Shown here: one piece after another, positions 1 through 12,220 of the stretch
Numbering within the stretch: position 1 is the stretch's first letter
How the letters are laid out: each line of letters opens with the position of its first letter
Assembly: GCA_941918925.1 (NCBI GenBank)
Contig: OW799236.1
Coordinates: 123,192,360-123,256,359 of the forward strand
DNA from: Phyto melanocephala
Lineage: Eukaryota; Arthropoda; Insecta; Diptera; Rhinophoridae
Direction of reading: 5' to 3'
Length of the DNA: 64,000 bases
Program-made: the position numbers and the translations under genes
Notes under the pieces: model-generated
What the model saw: only the letters and a program-made list of their open reading frames with translations
What the model was told of the DNA's origin: nothing
Databases searched by the model: none

Positions 1-3000
1 AGGCAGGTTTATTAGCATCTTGTGATATTTTTATAATAGCCTCTTCTTTAAACGGTTTTTGAACTGCCTCAGATGAAAGCCTATTATTGAATAATTCTCC
101 TTCTGACAATTGAACAGAAGTTTCAGTTTTGCTAATGTTGTCAGTTGCTTTAGGTTGTGGTTCGTCTTTAACTTTGTCATCGTTAGCTGAAATATTATCA
201 ATTGAGGATTTTTTTCGAATTAGCATTTCCCTTTCTGCTACATTGAAAGACAGCACATTGTGGCTTGGTACTTCAAAGAAGTGATAAATATTTTCCAACC
301 TCTCCTCTTTAACGACGGCAGTACTTAAAGTCTTCTTTTCAGCATCAATTTTAGGTTTTGCAATAACATCACTGGTCTCTTTTATATGTTGGGTTGCAGA
401 TTCAAAAGAAATAATCATATTAGTTTCAGCTCTATTCAATAAAGCCACATTATGTTTCGGTACTTCGAAGCTTTGATAAATATTTTCAATATTGTCTGTA
501 GAAAGTGCAGTAGGAGTCACTTGTCTTATAGAATCTTCCTGCATGGGTTGTAAAGAAGCTAAGAATGGTTTTTCTAGTTTAATTTCATCTTGAGTTGGTT
601 GAGTTGCGTGTTCTTCAACTGCAATACTTTCAGTTGGAGCAGTTTCAGATGCAATAGTGAGTTTTATTTGTGATTCGTGCTTTATAGAGGATTTGAAATC
701 ATTCTGAGGTACTTCAGAGTGACTAGCAATTTTGTCAGATTCACTGTAAATTTTTTCAGATTGGATCTCCACAGTTGCTTTATTTTGCACTACTGGTTCT
801 TTTAGTACCGTTTCACTTACAAGAGAAAGTATTTCTGGTTCTGAAACATCATATTTAGGAACCTCTTGTTGGGGTGCCGTTGCAAGTACAGTAGGTGAAG
901 CTATATTAGGATTGATGAGTACCATTTGCGATTCAAACTTATTAAGAAATTGCATGTTGTATTTAGGAACTTCAAAGTGTTTAACAACATCTTCTGGTGT
1001 CGTTGATGTCGGCAATTTAATTGGTTTAATTTCTCGTTGTTTTGGCTCTTCGATGTACGTATTATCTTTTACTGTCTTAACTTTTGTATCTTCAATATCT
1101 GTCTGGTCCACAGATTTTTTAGAAAGAACCATAGCGTTTTCCGCATCTCTTAGATGACAATTATTGTATTTTGGTACTTCAAAGTAGTAGTAACTGTGTT
1201 GCAATGATATTTGGTCTTTCGATATGACATCAGTACTAGTAGTCAGTGTACTGATAGTAGTAGTTGTGATTGAAGTTGTTGTCTTAATTGGCTCGTTTTC
1301 TGTTTTAGAGAATGGTTGTAAAGGCGCCAAATATGGCTTCTCTATCTCTGCTACTTTTTCGATGTGAATTGTGGATGTAATTGGTGTTTGTTCATTTTTA
1401 AATTGCTCGTTGCCTTGTTTAATTAGTGTGTAATAATTGCGTTCAGCCAAGAGCAATTTAGGCAAATAGTATTTAGGAATTTCATAATACAAATCGGACG
1501 GACTAATGCTGCTGTGGTTAGTTGCAAGCTTTTTAGCAGTTTCTATGGACATACATTTATTGAAGGTTGACTCTTTTTTAGGAACAACAACAATGTTATT
1601 AGTACTAGTAGAAAGAAGTGTAACTTTTTGCTCTTCTTCTTGTTTTTGGGGTCTAATAATTTGTTCTTTAACTACTTCGGTTTCAACGAAATCAGATTTC
1701 TGCTCAGAGATTAGAGACTCCTTAGCTTGTTCAGCTACAAGGAATTCCTCCGGTAAAGCAGGACGCTTCTTCTTATCTTTTTTGGTTAATTTTTTTTGAA
1801 TTTCTTTAAAGAGATTTTCCTCTTCAGGAGTCATTTCTATTTCTTCCTTAATTTTTTCAACAATATTTTCTTTTATATCTTTCTTACCTTCTTTAACACC
1901 TTCATTAATCGATTCTTCTACAATAGTGGAAGCTGTTTCGATATTTTCAATTACCTTGTTAATTTCGTTAAGGTCACTAGTTACATTATCCTTTTCGTGT
2001 ACTACTAAACTTGTATCAAAAACATTTTGGGGCTCGACAGTCTCTTCCATCGTCTCTGCTTTTGTAACAAGTTTCCCTTCAAATTCACTGTGTTCTAATT
2101 CTTTTTTCGAATGTTCGTAATTGTCAGTAACTGTTTCAGTAATTTTAAGACTAACTTCTGGAAAATCTAAATGCATTTTAACGATTGGATTCTTAAATTT
2201 CTCCTCGTGCGTTATAAGAGAAATCTTCTGAACACTTCCAGGAGGATATATACCACCTAAATCGTCACCTACATAAACTACGTTTTTACCATCGTCAGAC
2301 TCAAAACTATATTTATGGGTTTTTGTAAGTTTCGACAATTTTGAGGTAGTTGTGGTTGTTTTCGATGATGACATATTAAGGGTGAATGTATTTTCCGATA
2401 CTGTTACAGGCACAGTTTCTGTATCATGTACTCGAATTTCTGAGGGTGAAGCAGTACTATCTAGACCTGTTAAAACAATTTCCTGCTCAATGGGGGAATC
2501 TACTACAAATGGAATACTATTACTACTGCTACTTCTTGTAATTAAGGGAGAGGATGTCTGATCGGGTATTTCAATGGAACTCTTAACTATAACATCATCG
2601 GGTGTATTGGTCTCATCTAAAACAATACGACCATCTTGCGAAATTTTCTTTGTAATGCGCATAGTGCGTATGGTAGTGGTCTTAATGACAGAGCCATCCA
2701 TTTGGTTAGTTACACTAACAACTTCGCTGGGCTCTTCAACAATTGTTAGTTTCTGTTCAGGTTTATCTTGCATTTCAGAAGTAGCATCTTCTGATATCTC
2801 ATCATCGGACGATTTACGTTTAATGATTTTAGTAGTACGTATAGTAGTTGTTTTGACTACACCACCAGACTCATTACCAACACATACCGCCAAATCAGAG
2901 GGCTCGTCATGGGTTTGTGGTTTTTGTAAGTTGAGATTAGAAGGCTCAATTTCGCTAGATGCTTGTTGAACAGCGTCTTCATTAGATACATCTTCGTGCT

Positions 3001-6000
3001 CAGTATTCTGAGAAATCTTTTTAACAATTTTGGTTGTACGCACAATGGTCTTTTTAATAACCTCATCATTAGCTTCAGACTCTGGAGCGACTGAATCTGT
3101 CAGTAGTTCTATTTCGGTTTCTGGTTCCTTAGACTCCACACTGCTAATGTCTCCTTTTTTAAGCTCAGGTGTATTTTTAGCAGCTTCAGTTAACAATTTT
3201 GGCATTACATTACTTTCTGTTTTATCAGTTTCATCTGGTTTGATTTTCTTAATCTTTTTGGTAGTACGTATTGTAGTAGTTTTAATAACCTCACCACTTT
3301 GCTCGTTTTCAGGAAACATCGCACTTTTCTCAATTGGTGATTCGTTAGTTTCTAGAACTTGTGCAACAGTCAGTACATTTTCTTCTGCAGGTTCAGCCAG
3401 AATATTTTTGTCAAACGGCTGCAAAGGTGCTTCAAAAGGTTTGGGTATATTGTCCACAAAATCTAGTATTTCTTTAGTTGCGAGAACGTTTGATGCAGCC
3501 GTTTCAGAAGTAATTGGTAGTTCAGTGACTTCTTGTGTAACAACGGGTTCTTCGTCTATAACTTCCTCGATGACTTCTTCACCATGTTCATTAATTTTTT
3601 TAATAATGCGTTTGGTAATAGTGGTGAATGTTTTTGTAATTCTACCGCCATGAATAATTTGTGAAGATGTTATGGTCGCTGCTGTGGGAAGTGTGGAGAC
3701 GGTTTCAATTGTTGGCATAATAACTGTTTTTGTTTTAGTGGGAAGTTCAGAAGTTTCCTGCGTGACTACCGGTTCTTCTTCATACACTTCTTCTGTGATT
3801 TCTTCTCCCTTCGAGTTAATACGTTTTATAATACGTTTATTAATTGTTGTTAAAGTACGTGTTATTGTACCACCTTCAACCACCTGAGCTGTGCTACCCA
3901 AATCAGTAACAGTTTGGATTTCATCAGGAGAAGCAGTCATTACAAAAGTCTCAACTTTTGTAGGTAGTTGTGATACTTCTTGTGTTACAACTGGTTCTTC
4001 ATCGTAAATTTCTTCTATAACCTCTTCGCCTTTCTCGTTGATACTCTTTACTATACGTTTCGTAATTGTAGTTAAAGTACGAGTTATTACACCACCACTT
4101 GTTACTTGAGATGTAGTAGTTGAAGCCAAGTCGTTAAGATCAATATTGTCAGACATTTCAACAGTTGTTGGTAGTTCTGAAGACGTTTGGATAATTTTGG
4201 GTTCTTCGTCAAATACTTCTTCAATGATCTCTTCGCCATTTTCATTAATTCTTTTAACAATACGTTTAGTGAGTGTTGTAAAGGTTTTAGTGATTGTGCC
4301 GCCTTTAACTAATTGGGCGAATGCAGTATCAAATGGTTGTGTTGGTTGTTCGCCAGTTTCAACTTTATATTCGACTGTTTCTGGTGTGTTTTCAGACTTG
4401 TGGGATTGCTTCTTAGTCTTTTTAGACTTCACAACTGGAGGTTGTTTAATTTTTTTAGATTTTTGAGACTTTTCAGGTTCTTCGAGTGCTGCTTTAGTAA
4501 TATCTTTGCTACACTCATTAATTTTAATCATTGTAGAAGAGCTTTTTCCAGCCGTGTCATCTTGAACAACTTGCGTTGATAATGTTTCTGTTGTTTGAAC
4601 TAGTGTATCGGATATATCTAGTGAATTATCGACAACAGGAATTAGTTCGGGAATATTTTCTCTGGCTGGTTGAAGATTTTCTGGAGTTTCAGACAGTACA
4701 GATTTGCCTTGTTTAGAAGCAAATACCTGTTCCTTTTTTTCCTTTAACTTTTCGTTACTTACTATTTCATGGCTTTTAGGTCCAGTTGAGCTAGTTGCTC
4801 CAGAGATATCCTTTTCTTTTTTATCTATAACTTTATCGGGTTCTACAAAAACATATGATTTTGGAACACTGTCAATTTGATCATCGGTAGCAGGTTCATC
4901 TTCTGAATCTTTTTGCACTATAGTCTCGATAGTGGTTGGTAGCTCAGTCACTCGTTGTTCAATTTGTGGTTCGTCTTCCACTGCTTCTTCTACAATTTCT
5001 TCACCATTTTCTAAAATGCGTTTAATTAAACGCTTGGTTTTCGTAATAACCGTTTTTGTGACCGTACCGCCTGACTTCACAACAGTACTGGAAACATTAG
5101 CATTTAGAAAATCGCTGCTGTCGGGTAAGTTAATTTTCTCCACTCTTACATTTTCTTGTGGTGCATCATCTACCACATCTTCTTCAAGAATTTGTTCTTT
5201 ACCGTCAACAATTATTTTAACAATTCTCTTTTTAATGTGTTTGGTAATGGTAGTTGTGGTCAATACCGCGCCAGATTCGGTTACTACACTAGCTTTAGAA
5301 ATGCTAACAGTATTATCAGGTTCTAAGATCATTTCAGTTACTTGTGGTTTTTCCACATTTTTTTCTGGCGATTTTTGAGCTGTCTCAGATGTCTCTAAGT
5401 ATCTAGCACAAGATTCGGTTGGTTTCTCAAAAGCTTTTTCTTTGTCTTGGGTCTTCTTCTTCGATCTATTCTTTAACTGAGGTTGAGGTGCTTTTACTGG
5501 CTCGCCAGGTTCGGTTTTTCTTGTCTCTGTGGTCTTTTTATTTTTTATTTCGTTGTGAGTTGTTGGCTTTAGACTTGTGTTCTTTTCTGCGTCTATAAAT
5601 TGCAAAGTCGAATTTTTTAAAGTATTTCCTTTTGTGTCAGTAAGAGTCTGATCATTACAACTCTCTACCACCTTAGTTCCTGAAACTTGTACTGAAGCAC
5701 CGGAGGATATTGGCTCCACTTGTTTTAGGTTATGTGAAACTTTTGTATCTGTTACCTCTAAAGGTGCCAATAGTTCCATCTTATTTTTATCCTTCTTCTT
5801 CTTTACCGGCTTAGTTTCAGCAATTTTTGTTTCCGAAACTTCCACAGAAATAGCTTGAGGTTTTTGATCTACTGGTTCCTTTTTATTTTTACTTTTCTTT
5901 TCCTTTACAGCTTTAGTTTCAGTAATATTTAAATCAGTAGCTTGAGATATGTGTTCTACTGGTTCCTTTTTATTTTTATCTTTCTTGTCTTTTACAACTT

Positions 6001-8740
6001 TAGCTTCAGTAGCTTCAACAATAGTTGTTTGAGTCGCTGGCTCTTCTTTCTTGCCCTTCTTTGAGGGCAGCAATTTTCCAAAGAAATCAGATATTTCGCT
6101 CTTAACAACGTTAGCCAAGGATTTTGTGTTAGTCTTTTCAGGAGAATCTGGTTTTAGTTGTCCTTTGGGTGTATTTTTTTCCGTAGTATCTTGGCATACA
6201 AGTTTTGAAGTTACGCCTTCACTCATCGGCTTTTCTATTGCAGATTTTACCACTTTTTTCTTATTTGTTTCGATTTTTTCTTTCTTATTTTCGGAGATAT
6301 TTTTTGAGTTGGTTTCTGTCATGTGTTGTTTTTCCATATTCAAAAAGTCTTGTAGAGGCACTGATTTGCCGGTTTCTTCTCGAGATTTTTTGGGTTTCTT
6401 TGCTTTGTGTTTATGTACTTCCTCGGGCTTTTCAAATGTTTCCATGCTAGTAGTTCTTTTTTGTGGATTGGATGCTACTGTCATGGTCTCTCCATAAACA
6501 TTTGATGGGCCCATAATCATTTCTTTCACATTTCTGTCTACTGCATGATGCACAGCAGGAGATTTTAGTCTTTGCTGTTTTGGTTTAAACTGTTTATTCG
6601 TCGTCAATGTCGTTGTAGTGGTCGTTGTTGCTGTCGTAATCGTTTCAGGTGAATAAGCCTGATTGTTTGACTGTGTTGATGGTTGTTTTCTAACATGTTG
6701 TTGTGGACTTTCCATAACTTTAACATGGATCTGTTGTTGGCTGGATGGCTGGAATGGTTTGCGTTGGCTATGTTTTAAGCCGAATAAAACTTCAGCATAT
6801 GTAGTTCCCGCTATTTGCGGTTCTGGTTTTTCTACAATTTGGGCTTGTTGTTGGTATGTGGGTTCCGGCACATAAGTCACATATTCTTGTGTATGTGTTT
6901 GATTTGTATGATGTGGAACATTTTCCGTTAATTGTTCTGTTACTGTCGTAACATTATCGGTCTGTGGTATAACGGTTTCTTGGGGTATATTCTCAATTTC
7001 ATTTATATCAAATTGTCCAAATGTAATATCGGGTATTGGTTCTTCAACCTGTATCTCTTGAGGTTCATAAAGAGCTTCAACTTCTGGTTGATTTAACACG
7101 CTAAGAGTTGTAGTCGAGGTGACTGTTGTTTGTTGAATCATTGAAGCTAAAGTGGTTACAACATTATTTAGGGTTGTTTCAACCTCTACGGAATCACTTA
7201 AGTCCGCAGAATGATAGTCTTCGGATTGTTGCGGTTGTTGTTGCTGTTGTTCGTAATCATATTGTTGGTAATCTGTTTGAGGATCTTGAGCATAATAAAT
7301 GGGATTATTTGTGGTAGCATAAACTGACTGGAAGGTATCAGTTTGCGGTTGTGTTTGTGCAGCAGTGGGATAATAACCAGATGTAGCTACCAGCTGGTAT
7401 TGTGCTGCCTGTGCGGGATATGGATAATCAGTGTATGAGGTTGTTATTGCAGCGGGTTGCGTATATTGCACCTGCATCATTTGCTCATAAAAATTGTCGG
7501 ATTGAGATTGTTGAACCGGTATCACTGGCGCTGGAGCTACATAGCCCCACTGACCGCTATCTGTTAGATTTTCATACATTGATTGATATAATTTAAGGTC
7601 GGGCTGTAAATAGGTGGCCTGTATTTCTTCAGCCGTCATGGGAATGTTAGCATTGTAAGTAAAAGTGGTAGTAACTGCTGCAGGAACTCTGTGCTCTTTT
7701 TCTTGTTGCACAGTTTCATTTTGTTGCTGTAGTGTCGAAGTTGAGGGCTGTACATTTTCTATATAATATGCCATTGCAGTAGGAACTTGATTTAGGGAAT
7801 CCGTTTGGGATTTTCCTAAAGGCGCCTGCACCTTTTCAGAAAACGCTTCGCAGTTGATACTTTGTGTTCCCATTTTTTCCGTTCCATGTTCGTATTGCTG
7901 TGATTTTAAATTTGACATTTCTTTTTGCTCTTTTAAAGACTGTTGTCTTAGTCTCTCTAATTCTATACCTCTTAATACTTCCGCATATGAGGTGGAACCA
8001 GGTACCCACAACGGGCTTCTAGAACGTGTTCTATTTTGCTCGGGTAATAATAAATGCGTATGTCTATGCTCACTTACACTAGTTTTTGTTTCAGCAGTAG
8101 ATGCGGTGAAGGGTGTGTCTGTTTTCACTTCTATGTATTCATTGTCAGATTGATGACGTTGTTTTTGTTGTCTACGTCTGGGAGAACGTCCTCTTTGTTG
8201 CTCTATAGGTTGTTTTCTTTCAGGCATACCGACCTGCGGTTCTTGTCTCTGCAAATTTTGTTGTTGTATATCATCGTTTTTAGTAGGAATGCTAGAATCA
8301 AATTCTTTATCAACATTTAATGTTTTAACCGTAGATATATTTTCCCAATCATCTGTATTTAAGTCACGAGCCTTATTTGAGCGATATTCGGGTATGTTAC
8401 TTGTTGTTGCAGAGCTGGTGGTAGTCTTTGTTGTAGTAGTAATTATTGTGCGTGTAGTGCCACTCTCGTCGGTATATTCTTCTTTAGTTATATTTTGTTG
8501 CACTTTTGGCTTTGCCTCATAGGTGGTTTCATATATGGGACCCGAGTCCATTTGTGTTTGGGTTTCGGGCGATGAGTGACCTCCTAATACCTCAGCATAG
8601 GTCAAGCCTAGTTTTGAAGGCTTCAACATCATAGACACAGATGATGAAGTTGCAACCACCGAATGTGGATCCAGAGTATAAGATAAAGCGGCAATTACAT
8701 CATATCTTTGTTGCATATCATCAACAGACACACGCAGAGC
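1..8740 (-). CDS. Msp300: Msp300-like giant low-complexity exon (partial, runs off left edge)
   Basis: Seen: after an acceptor (plus-strand CT at 8741-8742) the minus strand reads from 8740 as ALRVSVDDMQQRYDV and, as far as I could translate it, stays open for about 2913 codons to position 1. The 5' part (8740-6500) is rich in Q, P, S, T and Y, with short basic stretches such as RGRSPRRRQQKQR near 8190 and three YAEVL motifs. The middle (6100-5400) is Lys/Glu-rich. 5300-2600 is a degenerate tandem array. 1500-200 holds FEVPKYN units. There is no spectrin fold, signal peptide or membrane segment. It joins in phase 0 to the exon ending at 12221, skipping 9325-9435. Known: nesprins link the nuclear envelope to the cytoskeleton, and fly Msp300 acts around muscle nuclei and Z-discs. 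Inferred: this is a fly-type disordered region between the rod and the C-terminal anchor. Its molecular role is unknown to me. Confidence 0.8.
209..1490 (-). repeat. Seven FEVPKYN-type peptide repeats in the giant exon
   Basis: Seven short units share [FYS]-E-[VI]-P-[KQS]-[YHN], a few residues, then an acidic/hydrophobic helix-like stretch such as LNRAETNMII. They lie near 1490-1427, 1184-1116, 978-912, 880-825, 717-651, 470-409 and 278-209. The third, fourth and fifth units in that list are the most divergent overall. Linkers are Thr/Ser/Glu-rich. Two copies of a K-P-[YF]-L-A-x-L-Q-P element interleave at 1342-1309 and 574-541. The regular helix-like spacing would suit a linear binding motif repeated for avidity, but that is inference. 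Confidence 0.7.
2600..5300 (-). repeat. Degenerate protein-coding tandem repeat, about 10 units (TITKTxTTITKRIIKxI type)
   Basis: Within the giant exon about ten units share a core of GG, a Thr-rich strand (ITKTFTTITKRIIKKI or VIKTTTIRTTKIIKK), then NEHGEEVIEEV, an acidic DEEP, VVTQEV and ELPT. The six units between 5300 and 3480 are long (about 50-60 residues). The four between 3310 and 2600 keep only the Thr/Lys core. Spacing is irregular, with unrelated linkers between 4900 and 4350. On DNA, the plus strand shows recurring blocks with 'acttc' and 'ttcttcatc'. The alternation of Thr-rich, basic and acidic blocks suggests amphipathic strands or a charged elastic segment, but no known domain is recognised. 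Confidence 0.75.
5777..6000 (-). repeat. Lys-rich KDKNKKEPV repeats, three units
   Basis: Three units of about 25-30 residues contain KKDKNKKEPV, KKSKNKKEPV and KKKDKNKMEL. Each is followed by an acidic/Thr segment (TETK or SETK). They form the most basic part of the giant exon. This is low-complexity sequence, and no function is assigned. Confidence 0.65.
6776..8610 (-). repeat. Three YAEVL linear motifs
   Basis: TYAEVLGG (about 8610-8581), SYAEVLRG (about 7998-7962) and TYAEVLFG (about 6805-6776) are separated by 200-400 residues of Q/P/T-rich sequence. Upstream of the second is an Arg/Ser-rich RTRSRSP. The near-identical hydrophobic core in otherwise unconserved sequence looks like a short linear interaction motif. 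No binding partner can be named from sequence alone. Confidence 0.6.
7206..7275 (-). repeat. Gln-rich tract (CAA/CAG repeats) in coding sequence
   Basis: The plus strand shows ttg/ctg triplets (gttgttgttgctgttgttc), encoding YEQQQQQPQQ on the minus strand. It lies in a Y/Q/P-rich stretch of the giant exon. Such tracts are usually length-polymorphic. Confidence 0.7.
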
Positions 8741-9324
8741 CTAGTCGTTTGCAATAAAAATAATATGGAAATTGGCCAAAAAGGTTAGGTGAGATAAAAC
8801 AATAAGTTATTAAATAAGACCTAACCAAATTCCTAAATAAGACGAATATCCTAACAGAAGAAAATATCTAAAAACTATCAAAAAGCAGCCTATAAGATGA
8901 AAGGATGGCAATTAGATTTTAGGGAAATAAAGAGCAACTATTAAGAGATTTATAATTCGTTAAATTTTTTGTTTGTTTCTTTATTTTAAAATAAATAGAT
9001 AAATAGAAATATGTATATATGCACTCACATGCATATATAGAATATAATATAATTATAATATAAACTAAAAAGAAATATCATAGTATTTTGGTACTCGTAT
9101 TAGACTCGCAAGAAGTTAAAACAAATAAATTTAAATCCTAGAGGCATGATAACTTGTAACTGCAATGGGAGCTTGCAAATTAAAAAGTAAAGTCCTAAGT
9201 ATTTTAAATTCAACACAAACATTTTGGTAATATAGCCTAGAATGCTTAGAATGTTCAGCTTTTAAAGCGGTGGCTGCTTATATGAGAGAACTTAAAGCTA
9301 AAATACAAGAGGTGCTCAGGAGGT
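8741..9324 (-). other. 3' UTR of short isoform / intron before giant exon
   Basis: This stretch has no coding potential. If the terminal exon at 9325-9435 is used, 9324 to about 8960 is its 3' UTR, with AATAAA at 8985-8980. Otherwise the whole stretch is intron. The last bases (ttgcaaacgactag, minus strand) give a plausible acceptor with a weak pyrimidine tract. Confidence 0.5.
8980..8985 (-). promoter_or_regulatory. Candidate polyadenylation signal AATAAA for the short isoform
   Basis: The minus strand reads AAAATAAAG here, about 340 nt downstream of the stop codon at 9325-9327 and about 240 nt before the acceptor of the giant exon. This position suits a 3' UTR end for the alternative terminal exon. 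A single hexamer in AT-rich DNA is weak evidence by itself. Confidence 0.4.
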
Positions 9325-9435
9325 CTATAATTCTAAAACGGTTTCATCTGGCGTGCCACGATGTATCATTAACTTGATGCGTTCATTACGAGCAGTAATT
9401 TTCGAGTGCAGATTTTTAACACGTTCACGACATGC
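9325..9435 (-). CDS. Msp300: Alternative C-terminal exon of Msp300-like gene, with stop codon
   Basis: After an acceptor (minus strand tttataaatttag, AG at 9437-9436) the frame reads ACRERVKNLHSKITARN, continues for 36 codons, and ends at TAG (9327-9325). It takes the preceding exon (end 12221) in phase 0, exactly as the giant exon at 8740 does. The peptide is basic and helix-like, as expected for the end of a spectrin helix. No good donor lies before the stop. The only in-frame option, ACC|GTTTTA, is very poor, so a terminal exon is the simplest reading. It would yield an isoform lacking the giant exon and any KASH anchor. Inferred from sequence only. Confidence 0.6.
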   Translation of the reverse strand, partial: ACRERVKNLHSKITARNERIKLMIHRGTPDETVLEL

Positions 9436-12220
9436 CTAAATTTATAAAAAATTGAATTTTTTTTTTTTTTTTTTTTGATTTATTATGGAATTTAAAAATG
9501 GTAAAGGGTCACACAAATAAAGACGATTTTTATTTTAACAAAAGACAAATGGAAGAGTAAAATGGTAGAAGAGTATAAGAGTTTTATATGTATAATATAA
9601 TACAAGCATATAAATAATATATATTCAATCCCAATAATAAACCCCACAAAGAAGAAGGCAATTATGATGTAAAATTGGTATGACAGAGAAAGAAGCGTTA
9701 ATATATTAAGCAATTAACAAAGAGTTAATGTAGAGTTTAATTAAGTATATAAAATTAAGAAATTTAAGTTAGCACAAAAAGTTTATTTAAAATTTAAAAG
9801 ATTTGTTAGTAGTTATTTTTTCCATAAAAATGCAGATTAGTTTAATTTCCAAATTAGATTTATTATTTTTAATTTGGGTTTAATTTATTAAATGAGCGTG
9901 ATTTAAAGTTTTTTATTTATACCAATACCGTTTTAGCAGAGTAGAGCAACAACACCAGGTTTTTGTTTTGAAATTGTTTTTGTTTGTTTAATTTTTTTTT
10001 TATATTATGAAAGTTTTTTTTAGTGAAAATGTAAGAGAAAAAAAGAAAATAATTTTTGGTCAAAATTAAAATAAAAAAAAAACAAAATAAAAAGAACTTA
10101 AAAATTAAAACCATAAAAATCCCATTAAAGATGAGTAGTATTTTAAATAAATTTATGAGTTGAGATAAAAAAAAACTAAAATTTTAATACTGGAATATAA
10201 AGAAAAGAAGCTCTTAAGACAACAACAACAACATATAACGAATTTTTATTTATAAATTGTTGGTGTCCAGCAGATCTTCGCGCTAATAAATACCAAAATA
10301 ATATATAAAATTTAATCATAACCAAAAGCAGCATGAATATACTAAATAATTGCTTAGTTCACAATAGAGTTGTAAATAATTCACAATAAGCAATAAGTTT
10401 AATTCACAACAACCTTTGTTTTTTTTCATTTCGCTTTGAGAAAACATTTGGTTTGCTTTGTTTGTAAACAGAAAGTTTTTGTTGTAGCGATTGTATTTGT
10501 GTATCTAGGTGACGTTAAACATCAAATAAGAATAAACTTTGAATAAATAACAAAGACAACTTTTTTTTAAATGAGAAATGCGAAAATCATAACTTTGCAT
10601 GTCTCTGTGACCGAGTCTTTTTGGACTAATTGCATGTCTTTGTGTTGGATATTTATACCCAACTAGACAACAGCATGCATGCACTGTAAAACAATACAAC
10701 CGGTACAACTTTATAGAGAGCGAGGAGGTTTTGTTGTTGTGAATTGTAAAATTATTTTTTGTGAATTAAACAATTATTTAAAATGAATTAGGTGATTTAC
10801 TGAAATGAAGTGAAATGTTTTTTTAAGTGACAGTGAATGTGAGGGGTGGATTTTTTTTAAGGTGATTCAACTAACAACTTTTTTTTAATGTGTATCAAAA
10901 AATGTCCATACTTTAATAGTTGACCGATAAAAAGAGATTGAAAAAAAAGAAATATGCATATGACAAAAAGAAATAAAATATAGAAATAATACAAAGTGAC
11001 TTACCCTTAATTGCAAAGTTCTTGCAATATAAAAGCTTAAATTTACAATATTTTAAAACTATACAATTTGGAAAAATATCTTTTATATGCTAATATCTTT
11101 CTCATGTTAAACTTTATTTATCTGTTAATAAATACTGGAGTACCTACTTGAAATGAATTGAATTTATTTCATATATTTTTCTAATAAGCCCTAAGCAAAC
11201 AAAAAATATTCAAGGTAAAATATTTTTAAAGCTAAAAATATAATCGTTTTTTTTTTTAAGAACAAAATATTCATAACCGAAATGCTCGAGTTGAATGTAG
11301 ACTATTCTCTGAACTGTGTGTTCTCTCTTGAATTTTTCTTTTAAATCTATTTTACTTTTTCTGGCACGTGTCTCGTGATAAATTATAGTCTTTTAGGAAT
11401 ACCTTTACAAATCTGTTTAGCAGACATGTGTGTTTAGAGAGTTACTGGGGAGAACATTTAAAAAGTATGGCATACAATTTCGTTTAAATTATACTCAAAT
11501 ATCTTAAATAATTATACACAAAAATATACAAATGAAAGTTGATGAGTATGACAAAGATGATGTATGATTTTTTTTTTGGAAACAGCTTGTTAGGTACATA
11601 TGATCATGTAGTTTCCAACAAAAATGTTTAATGACAATGACCATGTTAAAAGTTAAACACATAAAGGTAGGTGAAGGCGTTTTAGCTTAAAATTTCATTT
11701 AAAAAAATTATGAAAAAAAAACTCAATTGAAATTAAAAAAAAAAAAAAATAATAAATAAAATAAAAAACAAACTACTTTAACAAAAATTTTTTAAATAAT
11801 TTATGATTTATCGTTCAATTAACTACTCAAATCAACGCAGCCACCGTGCTTTTTCTGTTTTAAAAAATGTTATTTGGAGGTAGTTTTTTTTATAGCTAGA
11901 GCATTTAAAATCTGTTTCGCTTTTTTTTGCTGTTTTATGGGGTTATTAACAATTTTTTGCTTTTGTAATATATTTTAGTTAGTTGTTGATAATGCCAAAA
12001 ATTTTGCAGTGAAAAATTTGTCAAAAAAGTTATGTTTCAATATATTGTACAAAACAAAATGCATTAAACTTAAATGATTGATAAAAACGTTAACAAAATC
12101 TTCCTAGTAAACCTACAAAACAAATTACAAGTCCTAACTTTCTTTTATGGGCTTCTTAGTTTGCAAAAACAAAGAACTTCTATACTGAGTTGTCTTGCTA
12201 TAATTCTAAGGATAACGTAC
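9436..12220 (-). other. Intron upstream of the alternative 3' ends
   Basis: About 2.8 kb, strongly AT-rich, with homopolymer runs such as the T tract at about 9459-9476 and A/T runs near 10070 and 11740. Short open frames here have no recognisable domain and biased, low-complexity composition. I see no transposon termini or RNA gene. Confidence 0.6.

Noticed and set aside
2574..3653. Long plus-strand open frames (131 and 207 codons) in 2574-3653, and many more across 900-8500
   Set aside because: They are antisense to the giant exon, are made of Ser/Thr/Val-rich sequence mirroring the repeats, and have no domains. They are shadows of the real minus-strand frame.
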